Positions 8,960-18,022 of a DNA stretch of 64,000 nt are shown here, piece after piece. The DNA lies in the NCBI GenBank assembly GCA_964384915.1, contig CAYLMA010000017.1, positions 1-64,000 on the forward strand, read 5' to 3'. The DNA is from Sulfurimicrobium sp964384915. GTDB lineage: Bacteria; Pseudomonadota; Gammaproteobacteria; Burkholderiales; Sulfuricellaceae. The stretch's first letter is position 1. Each line of letters begins with the position of its first letter. Under the pieces are notes generated by a model. That model did not search any database, was not told where the DNA came from, and worked only from the letters and a program-made list of their open reading frames with translations. Both the position numbers and the translations under genes were made by a program.

Positions 8960-9924
8960 CTTTCCGGAAGATACTTGAGCGGATCAACCGGTTTGCCCAT
9001 GCGCCGGATCTCGAAATGCAGCTTCACTTGATCCGCATCGCTGTCGCCCATCTCGGCAATACGCTGCCCCTTCACTACGGATTGCCCTTCTCTTACCAGA
9101 ATCTGGCTATTATGCGCATAGGCACTGAGGTAGGTCTTGTTGTGCTTGATGATCACCAGCTTGCCGTAACCGCGCAGGCCACTGCCGCTATACACCACCT
9201 TGCCAGGAGCCGAAGCCAGCACAGGCTGGCCTGCCTTGCCGGAAATATCCAGCCCCTTGAGGCTGGCGCCTTCGTTAAAGGATGAAACGATCTTGCCTTT
9301 TGAAGGCCAGCCCCAATCCAGGTCCTCATCATCTGCCCCGGTGGCGGATTTATTCCCCTCGCTGCCTGCCGGTGCCGGTTTGGCTTCGCCAGGTTTGATT
9401 CTTTCCTCTACAGGAGGCGTCTTCGCAGCGGCCACCTCCAGCTTGCCCGGCGTTGCCACTGGAGGCGAAGTCTCGGCCTCAACGGAATAGGGAATCTTCA
9501 CTGCCTTGGGCTGGGTCTTGAGCGCCCCATCCTTAGCTTCGGCCACAGAGGTCACGGGTTTCAAGGCTGAAGTCACTACTCCGCCCTCCTGCTGGGCAGA
9601 AACCAGGGCTTGTGTCTGCGGCTGTGTGTTCAGGCGCAACTGCTGGCCGATCCGGATCACGTAGGGCGATGAAATGCCATTCAGCTCGGCCAGTTCCTTG
9701 TAGTCATAGCCATATTCGAGCGCAATGGCGTAGAGCGTATCGCCCTTCTGCACGGTATGTGTCTGTGGCCGCCAGTCCCCTTCCCGGCTGATTGCCGCGG
9801 ATTTGATAGCGCCGCCCTTGCCTGACTGGGCCCGGTCCTGAACCGGGGCATAGCGGGGCGTGGAGCCGCAGCCGTTCAATACCAGCAGCAGGCCTGTCAG
9901 CAAGAGGGCCAACCGGTGCATCAC
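8956..9924 (-). CDS. nlpD: NlpD-like LysM/M23 lipoprotein, amidase activator
   Basis: The 322-residue lipoprotein has a signal peptide with lipobox LNGC (lipid-modified Cys19), a LysM peptidoglycan-binding domain (about 57-100), a Pro/Ala/Lys-rich linker and a C-terminal M23/LytM domain (about 215-320). The LytM domain lacks the usual zinc ligands. The first His is missing before GLDISG and the final HxH reads HFE. It therefore matches the non-enzymatic E. coli NlpD, which activates the cell-wall amidase AmiC at division. The surE-pcm-nlpD order is the classical one upstream of rpoS, but here an unrelated convergent gene follows and no rpoS is seen. Confidence 0.92.
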   Translation of the reverse strand: MMHRLALLLTGLLLVLNGCGSTPRYAPVQDRAQSGKGGAIKSAAISREGDWRPQTHTVQKGDTLYAIALEYGYDYKELAELNGISSPYVIRIGQQLRLNTQPQTQALVSAQQEGGVVTSALKPVTSVAEAKDGALKTQPKAVKIPYSVEAETSPPVATPGKLEVAAAKTPPVEERIKPGEAKPAPAGSEGNKSATGADDEDLDWGWPSKGKIVSSFNEGASLKGLDISGKAGQPVLASAPGKVVYSGSGLRGYGKLVIIKHNKTYLSAYAHNSQILVREGQSVVKGQRIAEMGDSDADQVKLHFEIRRMGKPVDPLKYLPES

Positions 9925-10586
9925 ACAACTCCGCCCAGCAGCGGCACGAACTTCACCGCCTCGAGCACGGTTTCAACATATTCTTTGGACGTGCGCTCGA
10001 TCAGGTGCAGGCGTTGCTGATCGCCCGAGCCAATCGGCATCACCAGGCGGCCGCCGGGTGCGAGTTGCTGCAGCAAAGCAGAGGGAATATGAGTTGATGC
10101 CGCAGTCATGATGATGGCGTCAAAAGGGGCTGCCTCGGCGATGCCGATGCCGCCATCGGCATGGCGCGCACGCACGTTGTTGCAATGCGCCTCCCGGATG
10201 TTTTTTCGCGCCTTGGTGAGCAGAGGTGAAATCCGCTCCACGGTAAAGACCTCGCGTGACAACTTGGACAGGACGGCGGTCTGATAGCCGCAACCCGTGC
10301 CGATTTCCAGCACTTTGCCCAGTTCCTGGCCATTGCGCAGGATTTCGGTCATGCGCGCCACGGTGTAAGGATTGGAAATGGTCTGGCCAAAACCGATCGG
10401 CAGGGCGGTATCTTCATACGCCCGGCTGGAAAGGGCTTCCTCGATAAAAATGTGGCGCGGGATGGAGCCCATTACGGACAGCACGACTTCGTCCTTGATG
10501 CCCTGGCTGCGCAGCCGGTCCACCATGCGCAGGCGCGTGCGCTGGGACGTCATGCCTATCCCGCTGATCCGGACATTCATAGCCAC
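9921..10586 (-). CDS. pcm: protein-L-isoaspartate O-methyltransferase
   Basis: Pcm uses SAM to methylate isoaspartyl residues and so starts repair of aged proteins in the cytoplasm. The 221-residue protein shows PIGFGQTISNP (about 75-85), the SAM motif VLEIGTGCGYQTAVLSKL (about 100-117) and the later PFDAIIMTAA and GGRLVMPIG strands. It overlaps surE by 10 bases and nlpD by 4 bases, indicating a tightly coupled surE-pcm-nlpD operon. Confidence 0.95.
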   Translation of the reverse strand: MAMNVRISGIGMTSQRTRLRMVDRLRSQGIKDEVVLSVMGSIPRHIFIEEALSSRAYEDTALPIGFGQTISNPYTVARMTEILRNGQELGKVLEIGTGCGYQTAVLSKLSREVFTVERISPLLTKARKNIREAHCNNVRARHADGGIGIAEAAPFDAIIMTAASTHIPSALLQQLAPGGRLVMPIGSGDQQRLHLIERTSKEYVETVLEAVKFVPLLGGVV

Positions 10587-11314
10587 TCTCTCAAGCTATC
10601 CATCTGTTGATAATGGGTCAGATCTATCTGCAGCGGCGTGACGGAGACCGCATGCCGGGACACGGCTTCAAAATCCGTCCCAGGGCCGGCATCCTGCGCC
10701 AGTCCGGCAGCGCCCACCCAGTACACGGTCTGGCCACGGGGGTTCTCCGCCTTCACTACCGGCTCGGCTTTGTGGCGCTTGCCCAGGCGCGTAATTTCAA
10801 TACCCTGCAGCGCCTCGTAAGGCACGTCGGGCACGTTGACGTTGAGCAGTGTCGGCTGCGCCAGGGGGTGGCGCTGATAGCGCTCCACCATTTCCTTCAC
10901 CACCCTGGCAGCCGTTGAAAAATGGGCGTGCTGGCTGCTCACCAGCGATACCGCAATGGCCGGGACACCGAGCAGGAACCCTTCCGTCGCAGCCGCCACG
11001 GTGCCGGAATAGATAGTGTCGTCGCCCATGTTGGCGCCGTGGTTGATGCCGGAAATCACCATGTCCGGCAGGTGATCCAGCATTCCGGTCACCGCCAGAT
11101 GGACGCAGTCGGTCGGCGTGCCGTTGACGTAATAGAAGCCGCTGCTTGCCTGGCGCAGCATCAGGGGGCGGTCAAGGGTCAGCGAATTGCTCGCGCCGCT
11201 GCGGTCGCGCTCGGGCGCCACTACGGTCACCTGCGCCACGGAAGACAGCATTTCGGCCAAAACGGCCAGGCCAGGGGCAAAATATCCGTCGTCGTTGCTA
11301 AGCAGAATTCGCAT
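10577..11314 (-). CDS. surE: 5'/3'-nucleotidase SurE
   Basis: SurE is a metal-dependent nucleotidase and exopolyphosphatase linked to stationary-phase survival. The 245-residue protein carries the acidic metal site LLSNDDGYFAPG near the N-terminus, GASNSLTLDRPL, GTPTDCVHLA and SGINHGANMGDDTIYSGT, all hallmarks of the family. Length is typical. It is the first gene of the surE-pcm-nlpD group, 33 bases downstream of gltX. Confidence 0.96.
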   Translation of the reverse strand: MRILLSNDDGYFAPGLAVLAEMLSSVAQVTVVAPERDRSGASNSLTLDRPLMLRQASSGFYYVNGTPTDCVHLAVTGMLDHLPDMVISGINHGANMGDDTIYSGTVAAATEGFLLGVPAIAVSLVSSQHAHFSTAARVVKEMVERYQRHPLAQPTLLNVNVPDVPYEALQGIEITRLGKRHKAEPVVKAENPRGQTVYWVGAAGLAQDAGPGTDFEAVSRHAVSVTPLQIDLTHYQQMDSLREWL

Positions 11315-11347
11315 TAAAAGCCTGTTTCAGTGGATTTTGTATCGATT

Positions 11348-12772
11348 TTATGAGCTTTCACCCGGTGTCGCAATGAAACCGCCCGCCACCCGCGCCAGCT
11401 GTTTTTTCAGGCGCGCCACCGCTTCATCCTTGCCGATCAGGGCCAGCACAGCATCAACCGAAGGGGTCTGGGATTCGCCGGTCACCAGCACGCGCAGCGG
11501 CATTGCCACCTTGGGCAGTTTTAGGCCGTGCGCGGCAACCGTCGATTTCATGACCTCGTGAATGGCTTCGCGGGTCCATTCAATGGCTGCAAATTTCTCC
11601 GCCATTTCCTCCATGACCGGTAAAATTTCCTTGGGAACATGCTGCTCCAACAAGGCCGGTTCGGCATCCAGCGCGCGGTAGAAATACACGGCGGCATCGG
11701 CCAGTTCCTCCACCGTGCCGACCCGCTCCTTGAGCAGGTCGGCCACCACGGCGAGATCGGGGCCGCCCGCGGCGGGGTCGCAGCAATCGCGCTGAATGAA
11801 GGGTTTGGCCAGTTCCGCCAAGCGCTGTCCATCGGTTTGCTTGAGGTACTGCTGGTTCAGCCACAGCAATTTCTCCGGATTGAACTTGGCCGCCGATTTC
11901 GAGATGCTGCCGAGGTCGAACCATTCGACAAACTGCGCCATGCTGAATACTTCCTCGTCACCCTTGGCCCACCCCAGGCGTGCGAGATAATTCAGCAGGG
12001 CTTCCGGCAAATAACCGTCTTCCTGGTACTGCATCACCGACACCGCCCCGTGGCGCTTGGACAGGCGTTCGCCGTCCGCACCGAGAATCATCGGCACATG
12101 GGCATACTGCGGCAGGGGCGCGCCCAGCGCCTTGAGGATGTTGATCTGGCGCGGCGTATTGTTGAGATGGTCGTCACCGCGAATAACATGGGTAATCTGC
12201 ATATCCCAGTCATCCACCACGACGCAGAAGTTGTAGGTGGGCGTGCCGTCCGAACGGGCGATGATGAGATCGTCCAACTCGCTGTTGCTGACCACCACGC
12301 GGCCCTTGACCAGGTCATCGATGACGACCACGCCTTCGAGCGGGGTCTTGAAACGCACCACGGGAGAAATCCCGGCCGGGGGAATGGCGCTCGAATCGCG
12401 CCAGCGCCGGTCGTAGCGCGGCTTCTCGCCACGCTTTTCCTGCTCCTCGCGCATGGCCTCCAGCTCTTCCTTGCTGGCATAACAATAGTAAGCATTGCCT
12501 TCATCAAGCAGTTGCTGGATCACCTCTTTGTAGCGATCCATGCGCTGCATCTGGTAAAACGGGCCTTCGTCGTAATCCAGGCCGAGCCAGCTCATGCCGT
12601 CAAGAATGGCCTGAACCGATTCCGGCGTGGAGCGTTCAAGATCGGTATCCTCCACACGCAGCACGAAAGTGCCTTGGTGCAGGCGGGCATAAGCCCATGA
12701 AAACAATGCAGTGCGGGCGCCTCCGATGTGAAGGTAGCCAGTGGGGCTGGGAGCAAAACGGGTTCGAACCAT
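11348..12772 (-). CDS. gltX: glutamyl-tRNA synthetase
   Basis: GltX charges tRNA-Glu. I choose the ATG at 12772 (474 residues), which starts MVRTRFAPSPTG, the conserved N-terminus. A longer in-frame start at 12841 adds 23 unconserved residues. The class I signature HIGG is near residue 15 and the KMSKS equivalent reads LSKRHG near 247. The anticodon-binding domain occupies the C-terminal third. It is divergent from ppdK. Confidence 0.96.
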   Translation of the reverse strand: MVRTRFAPSPTGYLHIGGARTALFSWAYARLHQGTFVLRVEDTDLERSTPESVQAILDGMSWLGLDYDEGPFYQMQRMDRYKEVIQQLLDEGNAYYCYASKEELEAMREEQEKRGEKPRYDRRWRDSSAIPPAGISPVVRFKTPLEGVVVIDDLVKGRVVVSNSELDDLIIARSDGTPTYNFCVVVDDWDMQITHVIRGDDHLNNTPRQINILKALGAPLPQYAHVPMILGADGERLSKRHGAVSVMQYQEDGYLPEALLNYLARLGWAKGDEEVFSMAQFVEWFDLGSISKSAAKFNPEKLLWLNQQYLKQTDGQRLAELAKPFIQRDCCDPAAGGPDLAVVADLLKERVGTVEELADAAVYFYRALDAEPALLEQHVPKEILPVMEEMAEKFAAIEWTREAIHEVMKSTVAAHGLKLPKVAMPLRVLVTGESQTPSVDAVLALIGKDEAVARLKKQLARVAGGFIATPGESS

Positions 12773-13009
12773 AATTCCAGAAAGCCAAAGTAAAAATTGG
12801 ACGGGCAACCCACTCTGCGGGTACGCCACAAAAGGGTGCATTTTACGCGAAAAATCGCTTCTTTCGGATTAAACCATAGGTGCGCCAATGAACATCACGC
12901 CAGTCTTATACAAGATTCATCAATCTGCTTGTCACCATGCCGGATTTGGTCGCAGAATTCCAATTCAGGTTCCATTTACAGTTTCACCAGAATATTCGGG
13001 GAAGATGCC

Positions 13010-15805
13010 ATGACCGACAGCAAGCAATATATTTACCCTTTCGAGGAAGGTGACGGCAAGAACAAGATGTTGCTGGGCGGGAAAGGCGCCAATCTGTGCG
13101 AAATGACACAGATCGGCCTGAACGTGCCGCCTGGCTTTGTCATCAGCACCGAAGCCTGCCTCGCCTATCTGGAAAAGAACCAGTTGCCGGATGGCCTGAT
13201 GGATGGCATCAAAAGCCGCATGACATCACTGGAAAAGAAAACCGGCAAGGGCTTCGGCAGCAGCGATAACCCCTTGCTGGTTTCGGTGCGCTCGGGGTCG
13301 GCAATGTCCATGCCGGGGATGATGGACACCATACTCAACCTGGGCCTCAACGAAACCTCGCTGCAAGGGCTGATCCAGCAGACCGGCAACGAGCGTTTCG
13401 CCTGGGACGCCTACCGGCGCTTCATCCAGCTGTTCGGCGAAATCGCGCTGAACATCGGCAGGGATCACTTCAAGAACAGCATGGAAGCGCTCAAGCGCAA
13501 ATGTGGTGCGCAACAGGATGTCAATCTTGGCACGGATCATCTGCGCGAACTGGCGCATGAATTTCTCGCCATCGTCGAGCGCAACAGCGGCAAACCCTTT
13601 CCGCAGGATCCCTACGAACAGCTCGAAATCGCCGTGGGCGCGGTATTCCGATCCTGGATGGGCAAGCGCGCGGTGGATTACCGCAAGCAGTTCAGGATTA
13701 CGAAGCAACTGGCCAACGGCACCGCCGTCAACATCTGCACCATGGTGTTCGGCAACATGGGCAACGACTCCGCCACGGGGGTGGGTTTTACGCGCAATCC
13801 GGGCACGGGCGAGAACCTGATCTACGGCGAATACCTCACCAACGCCCAGGGCGAGGATGTGGTGGCGGGCATCCGCACGCCCAAGGCCATTGCCGAGATG
13901 GAACAGGAAATGCCTGAGATTTACCGCCAGCTGCTGGTACTGCACGACCGCCTGGAATCTCACTACCAGGAAGTACAGGATTTCGAGTTCACCATCGAGA
14001 AAGGCGTCCTCTACTGCCTGCAGACCCGTAACGGCAAGATGAACGCACGCGCCATGGTGCGCACTTCGGTGGAAATGTTTGAGGAAGGCCTGATTAGCAA
14101 GGAGCGCGCCCTGCTGCGCGTCGAACCCGCGGTACTGGAACAGTTGCTGGTGCCGCAGCTGTCGCCGAGCTTCAAGGGGAAATCCATGGCCCAAGGCCTG
14201 CCAGCCTCCCCCGGCGCGGCTTCGGGCAAGATCGTGTTCGACGCCGACACGGCTGAAATCCGTGGCCGCAGCGGCGAGAAAATCATCCTGGTGCGCGAGG
14301 AAACCAAGCCTGAGGACATCCACGGCTTTTTCCAGGCCCAGGGCATCCTCACCAGCCGCGGCGGCAAGACCTCGCACGCCGCCGTGGTGGCGCGCGGCAT
14401 GGGCAAACCCTGCGTCTCCGGCTGCGAGCAGATCGTGATCAACGACCAGCTGCGCAGCGCGGTGATCGGTGACACCACGCTGCACGAGGGCGACGTGATC
14501 ACCATCGATGGCGGCAGCGGCCATGTGTATGCCGGCGAAGTGCCCACCGTGGAAGCCGAGTTCTCGCCGGAAATGGGCGTCCTGCTTGGCTGGGCGGACG
14601 AGGTGGCGCGGCTGAAAGTGATGGCCAACGCAGATACGCCGGAATCCGCCGTCAAGGCGCGAGAATTCGGCGCCATGGGCATCGGGCTGTGCCGCACCGA
14701 GCGCATGTTCAACGGCACCGACCGCCTGCCCATCGTGCAGGAGATGATCCTGGCGGAAACCCCCGAGCAGCGCCAGGCCGCGCTTGACCGGCTGCTGCCG
14801 ATCCAGCGTTCCGACTTCAAGGGCATCTTCAAGGCCATGAAGGGCCTGCCGGTGACCATCCGCCTGCTCGACCCGCCGATGCACGAATTCCTCCCCACCG
14901 CAGCACAGCTCGAGCTGGAAATCGCCCACCTGCACCAGTTGAGCGACACCATCAACGGCCTGGAAGAGTTGCCGGATACGCTGAAACTGCTCAATCCCAA
15001 GCTCTACCAGCAGTACGCCGACGGTTTGAACAAACTGATGGGCGGCCTGGGCACGTTCAAGGCCTCGCACCTGGAAGAGGATGTGATCAGCAAGAAAGAA
15101 AAAATCCTCAAAAAAGTGCGCGCCCTGGCCGAAGTCAACCCCATGCTGGGGCACCGTGGCGTACGCCTCGGCATTACCTACCCGGAAATCTACTCGATGC
15201 AGATCCAGGCCATCCTGGAAGCCGCTGCATTATGCGCACGGGAAGGGATCGAGATTTATCCAGAAATCATGGTGCCGCAGGTTGCCACGGTGGAGGAGCT
15301 GACGCGCATTCACAGCTACGTCGAGCGTATCCACAAGATCGTCGAACTGACCCACGGCATCAATGTGAAATTCAAGTTCGGCTCGATGATGGAAGTGGTG
15401 CGCGGCTGCCTGCGCGCCGGGCGCATGGCGGAAACCGCCGAGTTCTTCTCGTTCGGCACCAACGACCTGACCCAGGCCACTTTTTCCTTCAGCCGCGAGG
15501 ATGCTGAGAACAAGTTCCTGCCGGCCTACAACGAAACAGGCATCCTGCAGGACAACCCGTTCGAGGTGCTGGACATCAAGGGCGTCGGCCAACTGATGAA
15601 AATGGCGGTGGACAACGGCCGCAAGACGCGGCCGGACCTGAAGGTGGGCATTTGCGGCGAACACGGCGGCCATCCCGGCTCGATCCACTTCTGCCACCAC
15701 ATCGGGCTGAGTTATGTATCCTGTTCCGGCCCGCGCGTGCCAATCGCCCGGCTGGCGGCGGCGCAGGCCAAGCTGCAGGAAGAGCAATATCAAATGCCGG
15801 CCTGA
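13010..15805 (+). CDS. ppdK: pyruvate, phosphate dikinase
   Basis: PpdK interconverts pyruvate + ATP + Pi and phosphoenolpyruvate + AMP + PPi, here probably for gluconeogenic PEP supply in an autotroph. I choose ATG 13010 (931 residues), preceded by GGGGAAG. The longer frame adds 71 unconserved residues. Domains are an N-terminal ATP-grasp nucleotide domain (YPFEEGDG, GGKGANLCEM), a central swivelling domain with catalytic His near 455 in TSRGGKTSHAAVVARGMG, and a C-terminal TIM barrel with the catalytic Cys in VGICGEHGGHPGS. The 237 bp between gltX and ppdK should hold both divergent promoters. I could not assign them. Confidence 0.96.
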   Translation: MTDSKQYIYPFEEGDGKNKMLLGGKGANLCEMTQIGLNVPPGFVISTEACLAYLEKNQLPDGLMDGIKSRMTSLEKKTGKGFGSSDNPLLVSVRSGSAMSMPGMMDTILNLGLNETSLQGLIQQTGNERFAWDAYRRFIQLFGEIALNIGRDHFKNSMEALKRKCGAQQDVNLGTDHLRELAHEFLAIVERNSGKPFPQDPYEQLEIAVGAVFRSWMGKRAVDYRKQFRITKQLANGTAVNICTMVFGNMGNDSATGVGFTRNPGTGENLIYGEYLTNAQGEDVVAGIRTPKAIAEMEQEMPEIYRQLLVLHDRLESHYQEVQDFEFTIEKGVLYCLQTRNGKMNARAMVRTSVEMFEEGLISKERALLRVEPAVLEQLLVPQLSPSFKGKSMAQGLPASPGAASGKIVFDADTAEIRGRSGEKIILVREETKPEDIHGFFQAQGILTSRGGKTSHAAVVARGMGKPCVSGCEQIVINDQLRSAVIGDTTLHEGDVITIDGGSGHVYAGEVPTVEAEFSPEMGVLLGWADEVARLKVMANADTPESAVKAREFGAMGIGLCRTERMFNGTDRLPIVQEMILAETPEQRQAALDRLLPIQRSDFKGIFKAMKGLPVTIRLLDPPMHEFLPTAAQLELEIAHLHQLSDTINGLEELPDTLKLLNPKLYQQYADGLNKLMGGLGTFKASHLEEDVISKKEKILKKVRALAEVNPMLGHRGVRLGITYPEIYSMQIQAILEAAALCAREGIEIYPEIMVPQVATVEELTRIHSYVERIHKIVELTHGINVKFKFGSMMEVVRGCLRAGRMAETAEFFSFGTNDLTQATFSFSREDAENKFLPAYNETGILQDNPFEVLDIKGVGQLMKMAVDNGRKTRPDLKVGICGEHGGHPGSIHFCHHIGLSYVSCSGPRVPIARLAAAQAKLQEEQYQMPA

Positions 15806-15818
15806 CTCATGGCCAGAA

Positions 15819-15858
15819 GGAAGAATGATTTACCAGCAAACTGCCAAATCATTCTTCC
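15819..15858. terminator. bidirectional terminator between ppdK and def
   Basis: A perfect 13-bp inverted repeat (GGAAGAATGATTT / AAATCATTCTTCC) with a 14-base loop separates the convergent ppdK and def genes. The right arm overlaps the last codons and stop of def. The A/T-rich stem ends can serve as U-tracts in either direction, although no long T run follows. Confidence 0.65.
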
Positions 15859-16382
15859 ATTAGTGCCGGATTCGGAAACAGCACTTCGGTAAAACCGAAC
15901 AGGCGCATGTCGGCAATTCGCATCGGGTACAGGATGCCATTCAGATGATCGCATTCGTGCTGCACCACCCGGGCGTGAAATCCCGAGACGGTGCGCTCAA
16001 TGGGCTGGCCCGTCAGGTCAAAACCCCGGTAGCGCAAGTGCTTGTGGCGCGGCACCTTGCCCCGCATGCCAGGCAGCGACAGACACCCCTCCCAGCCCTC
16101 TTCCATTTCATCGCCGGGATATTCCAGCACCGGGTTGAGCAGGACGGTATCCGGCACCACTTCGGCATCCGGGTAGCGCGGGTTGCCGCTCACGCCAAAA
16201 ATCACCACCTGCAGCCCGACGCCGATCTGCGGCGCGGCCAGGCCGGCGCCATTCAGCGCCAGCATGGTGTCGCGCATGTCTGCAACGAGGGCGTGCAATT
16301 CGGGCGTATCGAAGGTGGCCACCGGGCGGGATTTCTCCAGCAGGCGGGGGTCGCCCATTCTTAGCACGGTTCTAGCAGTCAC
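15849..16382 (-). CDS. def: peptide deformylase
   Basis: Peptide deformylase removes the N-formyl group from new proteins. All three family motifs are present: GAGLAAPQIG (about 48-57), EGCLSLP (metal-binding Cys) and QHECDHLNG (two metal-binding His and catalytic Glu). I prefer the GTG at 16382, giving MTARTVLRMGDPRLL, which matches the usual N-terminus (177 residues). A TTG at 16391 is also possible. The gene overlaps the end of mtnP by 11 bases, so it is probably co-transcribed with it. Confidence 0.93.
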   Translation of the reverse strand: MTARTVLRMGDPRLLEKSRPVATFDTPELHALVADMRDTMLALNGAGLAAPQIGVGLQVVIFGVSGNPRYPDAEVVPDTVLLNPVLEYPGDEMEEGWEGCLSLPGMRGKVPRHKHLRYRGFDLTGQPIERTVSGFHARVVQHECDHLNGILYPMRIADMRLFGFTEVLFPNPALMEE

Positions 16383-17130
16383 GAAGCTCAACGACCTGAT
16401 AAAGTATTTTCAATACTCGCTGCATCGCCTGTTTAAGCGTAACGTCCACGGCATCATAAGCAATCGCTTGCGCGCTTGAACCACGCCCTGCGGCATAGTT
16501 CGCCGACACCGTCAGCGCCGCATAACACAGGCCGAGTTCCTTCGCCAGCGCCGCTTCCGGCATCCCGGTCATGCCCACCATGGTGGCACCATCGCGGTCC
16601 AGGCGGTTGATCTCCGCGGCTGTTTCCAGGCGTGGCCCCTGAACGGCGGCATAAACCCCGCCGTCAATGAACGTCTCACCAGCCGCCCGGCAGGCTTGCA
16701 TGCACAACTGCCGCATCCCGTCGCAGTAGGGCCAGGTAAAATCGATATGCACAACCGCCTTCGAGCCACACTTTTCCTGACAGTCGTGGTAGGTGCTTTT
16801 GCGCCCCCATGTGTAGTCGATAATCTGGTCGGGAATGGCAATGACCCCCGGTTTCATGTCGGCATGAATTCCGCCGACGGTGGCGATGGAAACCACGTCC
16901 TTCGCCCCCTCGGCATGCAAGGCCCACATATTGGCCCGGTAATTCACCTCGTGTGGCGGAATGGTGTGGCCATAACCGTGGCGCGCCAGAAACACCACTT
17001 CGCGCCCATTGATCTTGCCGAATGTCAGCGCACCTGATGGCTCGCCGTAGGGTGTCCTCACCACTTTGCGGCGCACCTCCTCAAGGCCGGATATCTGCGT
17101 CAGGCCGCTGCCCCCAATAATTCCTAACAT
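16372..17130 (-). CDS. mtnP: methylthioadenosine/methylthioinosine phosphorylase family (MtnP-like)
   Basis: The 252-residue purine nucleoside phosphorylase starts MLGIIGGSG (phosphate-binding loop). It contains GEPSGALTFG, TVGGIHADMKPG, IDYTWGRKSTY and MTGMPEAALAKELG, as in MTA phosphorylases. At the base-recognition loop it reads SANYAAG, where human MTA phosphorylase has the aspartates Asp220 and Asp222 that read adenine (TDYDCW). Asn and Ala at these places are a feature of the Pseudomonas methylthioinosine enzyme. The substrate may thus be methylthioinosine. The in-frame extension upstream to 17502 lies in a repeat element and is not coding. The SD (AGAGG) comes from that element, 7 bases before the ATG. 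Confidence 0.9.
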   Translation of the reverse strand: MLGIIGGSGLTQISGLEEVRRKVVRTPYGEPSGALTFGKINGREVVFLARHGYGHTIPPHEVNYRANMWALHAEGAKDVVSIATVGGIHADMKPGVIAIPDQIIDYTWGRKSTYHDCQEKCGSKAVVHIDFTWPYCDGMRQLCMQACRAAGETFIDGGVYAAVQGPRLETAAEINRLDRDGATMVGMTGMPEAALAKELGLCYAALTVSANYAAGRGSSAQAIAYDAVDVTLKQAMQRVLKILYQVVELRDC

Positions 17131-17132
17131 TA

Positions 17133-17459
17133 TAGAACCTCTGATTAAGTCAAACACGGTCGCGACGGGGTTTTGCGGGCGCCAGGCAAGGAGAGAGACG
17201 CGCCGTGCAGTCATTCTACACAAGCGGCTCTCGACGCCGCATGGCGCCCGCAAAACCCCGTCCCTTTGGGTTACATCGAAAACGGACTTGCGCCACGTTG
17301 CGCTCCTCGGCATCGTAGGCTCGCTACGACCTTCGTCGCGCGCCTTCACGCCAGAGCGAGCAGCTATGCTGCCGCTCTCGGCGGGGATGCCCCTTGCGGG
17401 TATGCGCAAGTCCGTTTTCGATGTAACGCGATCCGCGTTTGACTTAATCAGAGGTTCTA
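17133..17459. repeat. 327-bp non-autonomous MITE-like element with two internal long hairpins
   Basis: Terminal inverted repeats of 23 bp (17133-17155 and 17437-17459) are perfect and begin TAGAACCTCTGATTAAG. Inside are a perfect 21-bp hairpin (17164-17184 with 17242-17262) and a perfect 24-bp hairpin (17270-17293 with 17404-17427). The latter encloses a smaller stem of AGAGCG..GCAGC type near 17353-17380. No transposase frame is present. If the ends are taken as GAACC/GGTTC, both flanks read TA, which fits a TA target duplication. The right end contains the hpt stop codon and the left end the likely mtnP Shine-Dalgarno. A structured regulatory RNA is the alternative view. Confidence 0.8.
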
Positions 17460-18008
17460 ATATTCCTCTTTCAAAGCATAAATCGCGGGCAAGTTGCGCC
17501 ACGCGCCGTGAACATCCATACCAAAACCGAACACGTAGCGGTCCGGTACGCGCAATCCGACGAAATCGGCATGGATGGGCTTGGGGCGGCCAATTCCCTT
17601 ATCGGCTAATACTGCGCTATAACAAGCTGCCGCTCCAAGCTCCAGCACGCTGACGCGAATTTCTGCCAAGGTGATCCCTTCGTCCAGAATATCGTCCAGC
17701 ACCAGCACCACCCGCCCTTTGACATTCGCTGGAGGCGGGACTTTCCACATCATTTTCCCTCCGCGGATGGCATCCCCATAGCGCGACACCTGCACATAAT
17801 CGAAATCCAGCGGAAAAGCTAGCAGCGGCAGCAACTGCCCCGCAAACACCGTCGCGCCGCCCATCACGCAGAGCACCAGCGGTTGCTTGTCTGCCAATTG
17901 TAACGAAATCTCCCCGGCCAGCCGTGCCACGGCATCTGTCACCACTTGCGACGAATGAATCAGATCGGCCGTATGGTAAATTTCCCAGGCCTTATTTAGT
18001 TCCAGCAA
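17457..18008 (-). CDS. hpt: hypoxanthine-guanine phosphoribosyltransferase
   Basis: This purine-salvage enzyme makes IMP/GMP from base and PRPP. The PRPP motif VLVLDDILDEGITLAE lies in the middle third, and CVMGGATVFAGQLL and the C-terminal RVPDRYVFGFGMD loop match bacterial Hpt. I choose TTG 18008 (183 residues) because AGGAGG lies only 4 bases upstream. A GTG at 18050 is in frame but falls inside the receiver-domain remnant upstream. The stop TAG is inside the terminal repeat of the adjoining element, so the last residues may have been altered by the insertion. The substrate (hypoxanthine or guanine) cannot be read from the sequence. Confidence 0.9.
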   Translation of the reverse strand: MLELNKAWEIYHTADLIHSSQVVTDAVARLAGEISLQLADKQPLVLCVMGGATVFAGQLLPLLAFPLDFDYVQVSRYGDAIRGGKMMWKVPPPANVKGRVVLVLDDILDEGITLAEIRVSVLELGAAACYSAVLADKGIGRPKPIHADFVGLRVPDRYVFGFGMDVHGAWRNLPAIYALKEEY

Positions 18009-18022
18009 GTTACCTCCTTCCT

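Noticed and set aside
13226..15154. 642-residue open frame antisense to ppdK
   Set aside because: It lies entirely inside the conserved ppdK gene in the opposite frame and has no motif.
17131..17502. N-terminal extension of mtnP by 124 residues
   Set aside because: This part is the hairpin element read through. The conserved protein begins at MLGIIGGSG (17130).
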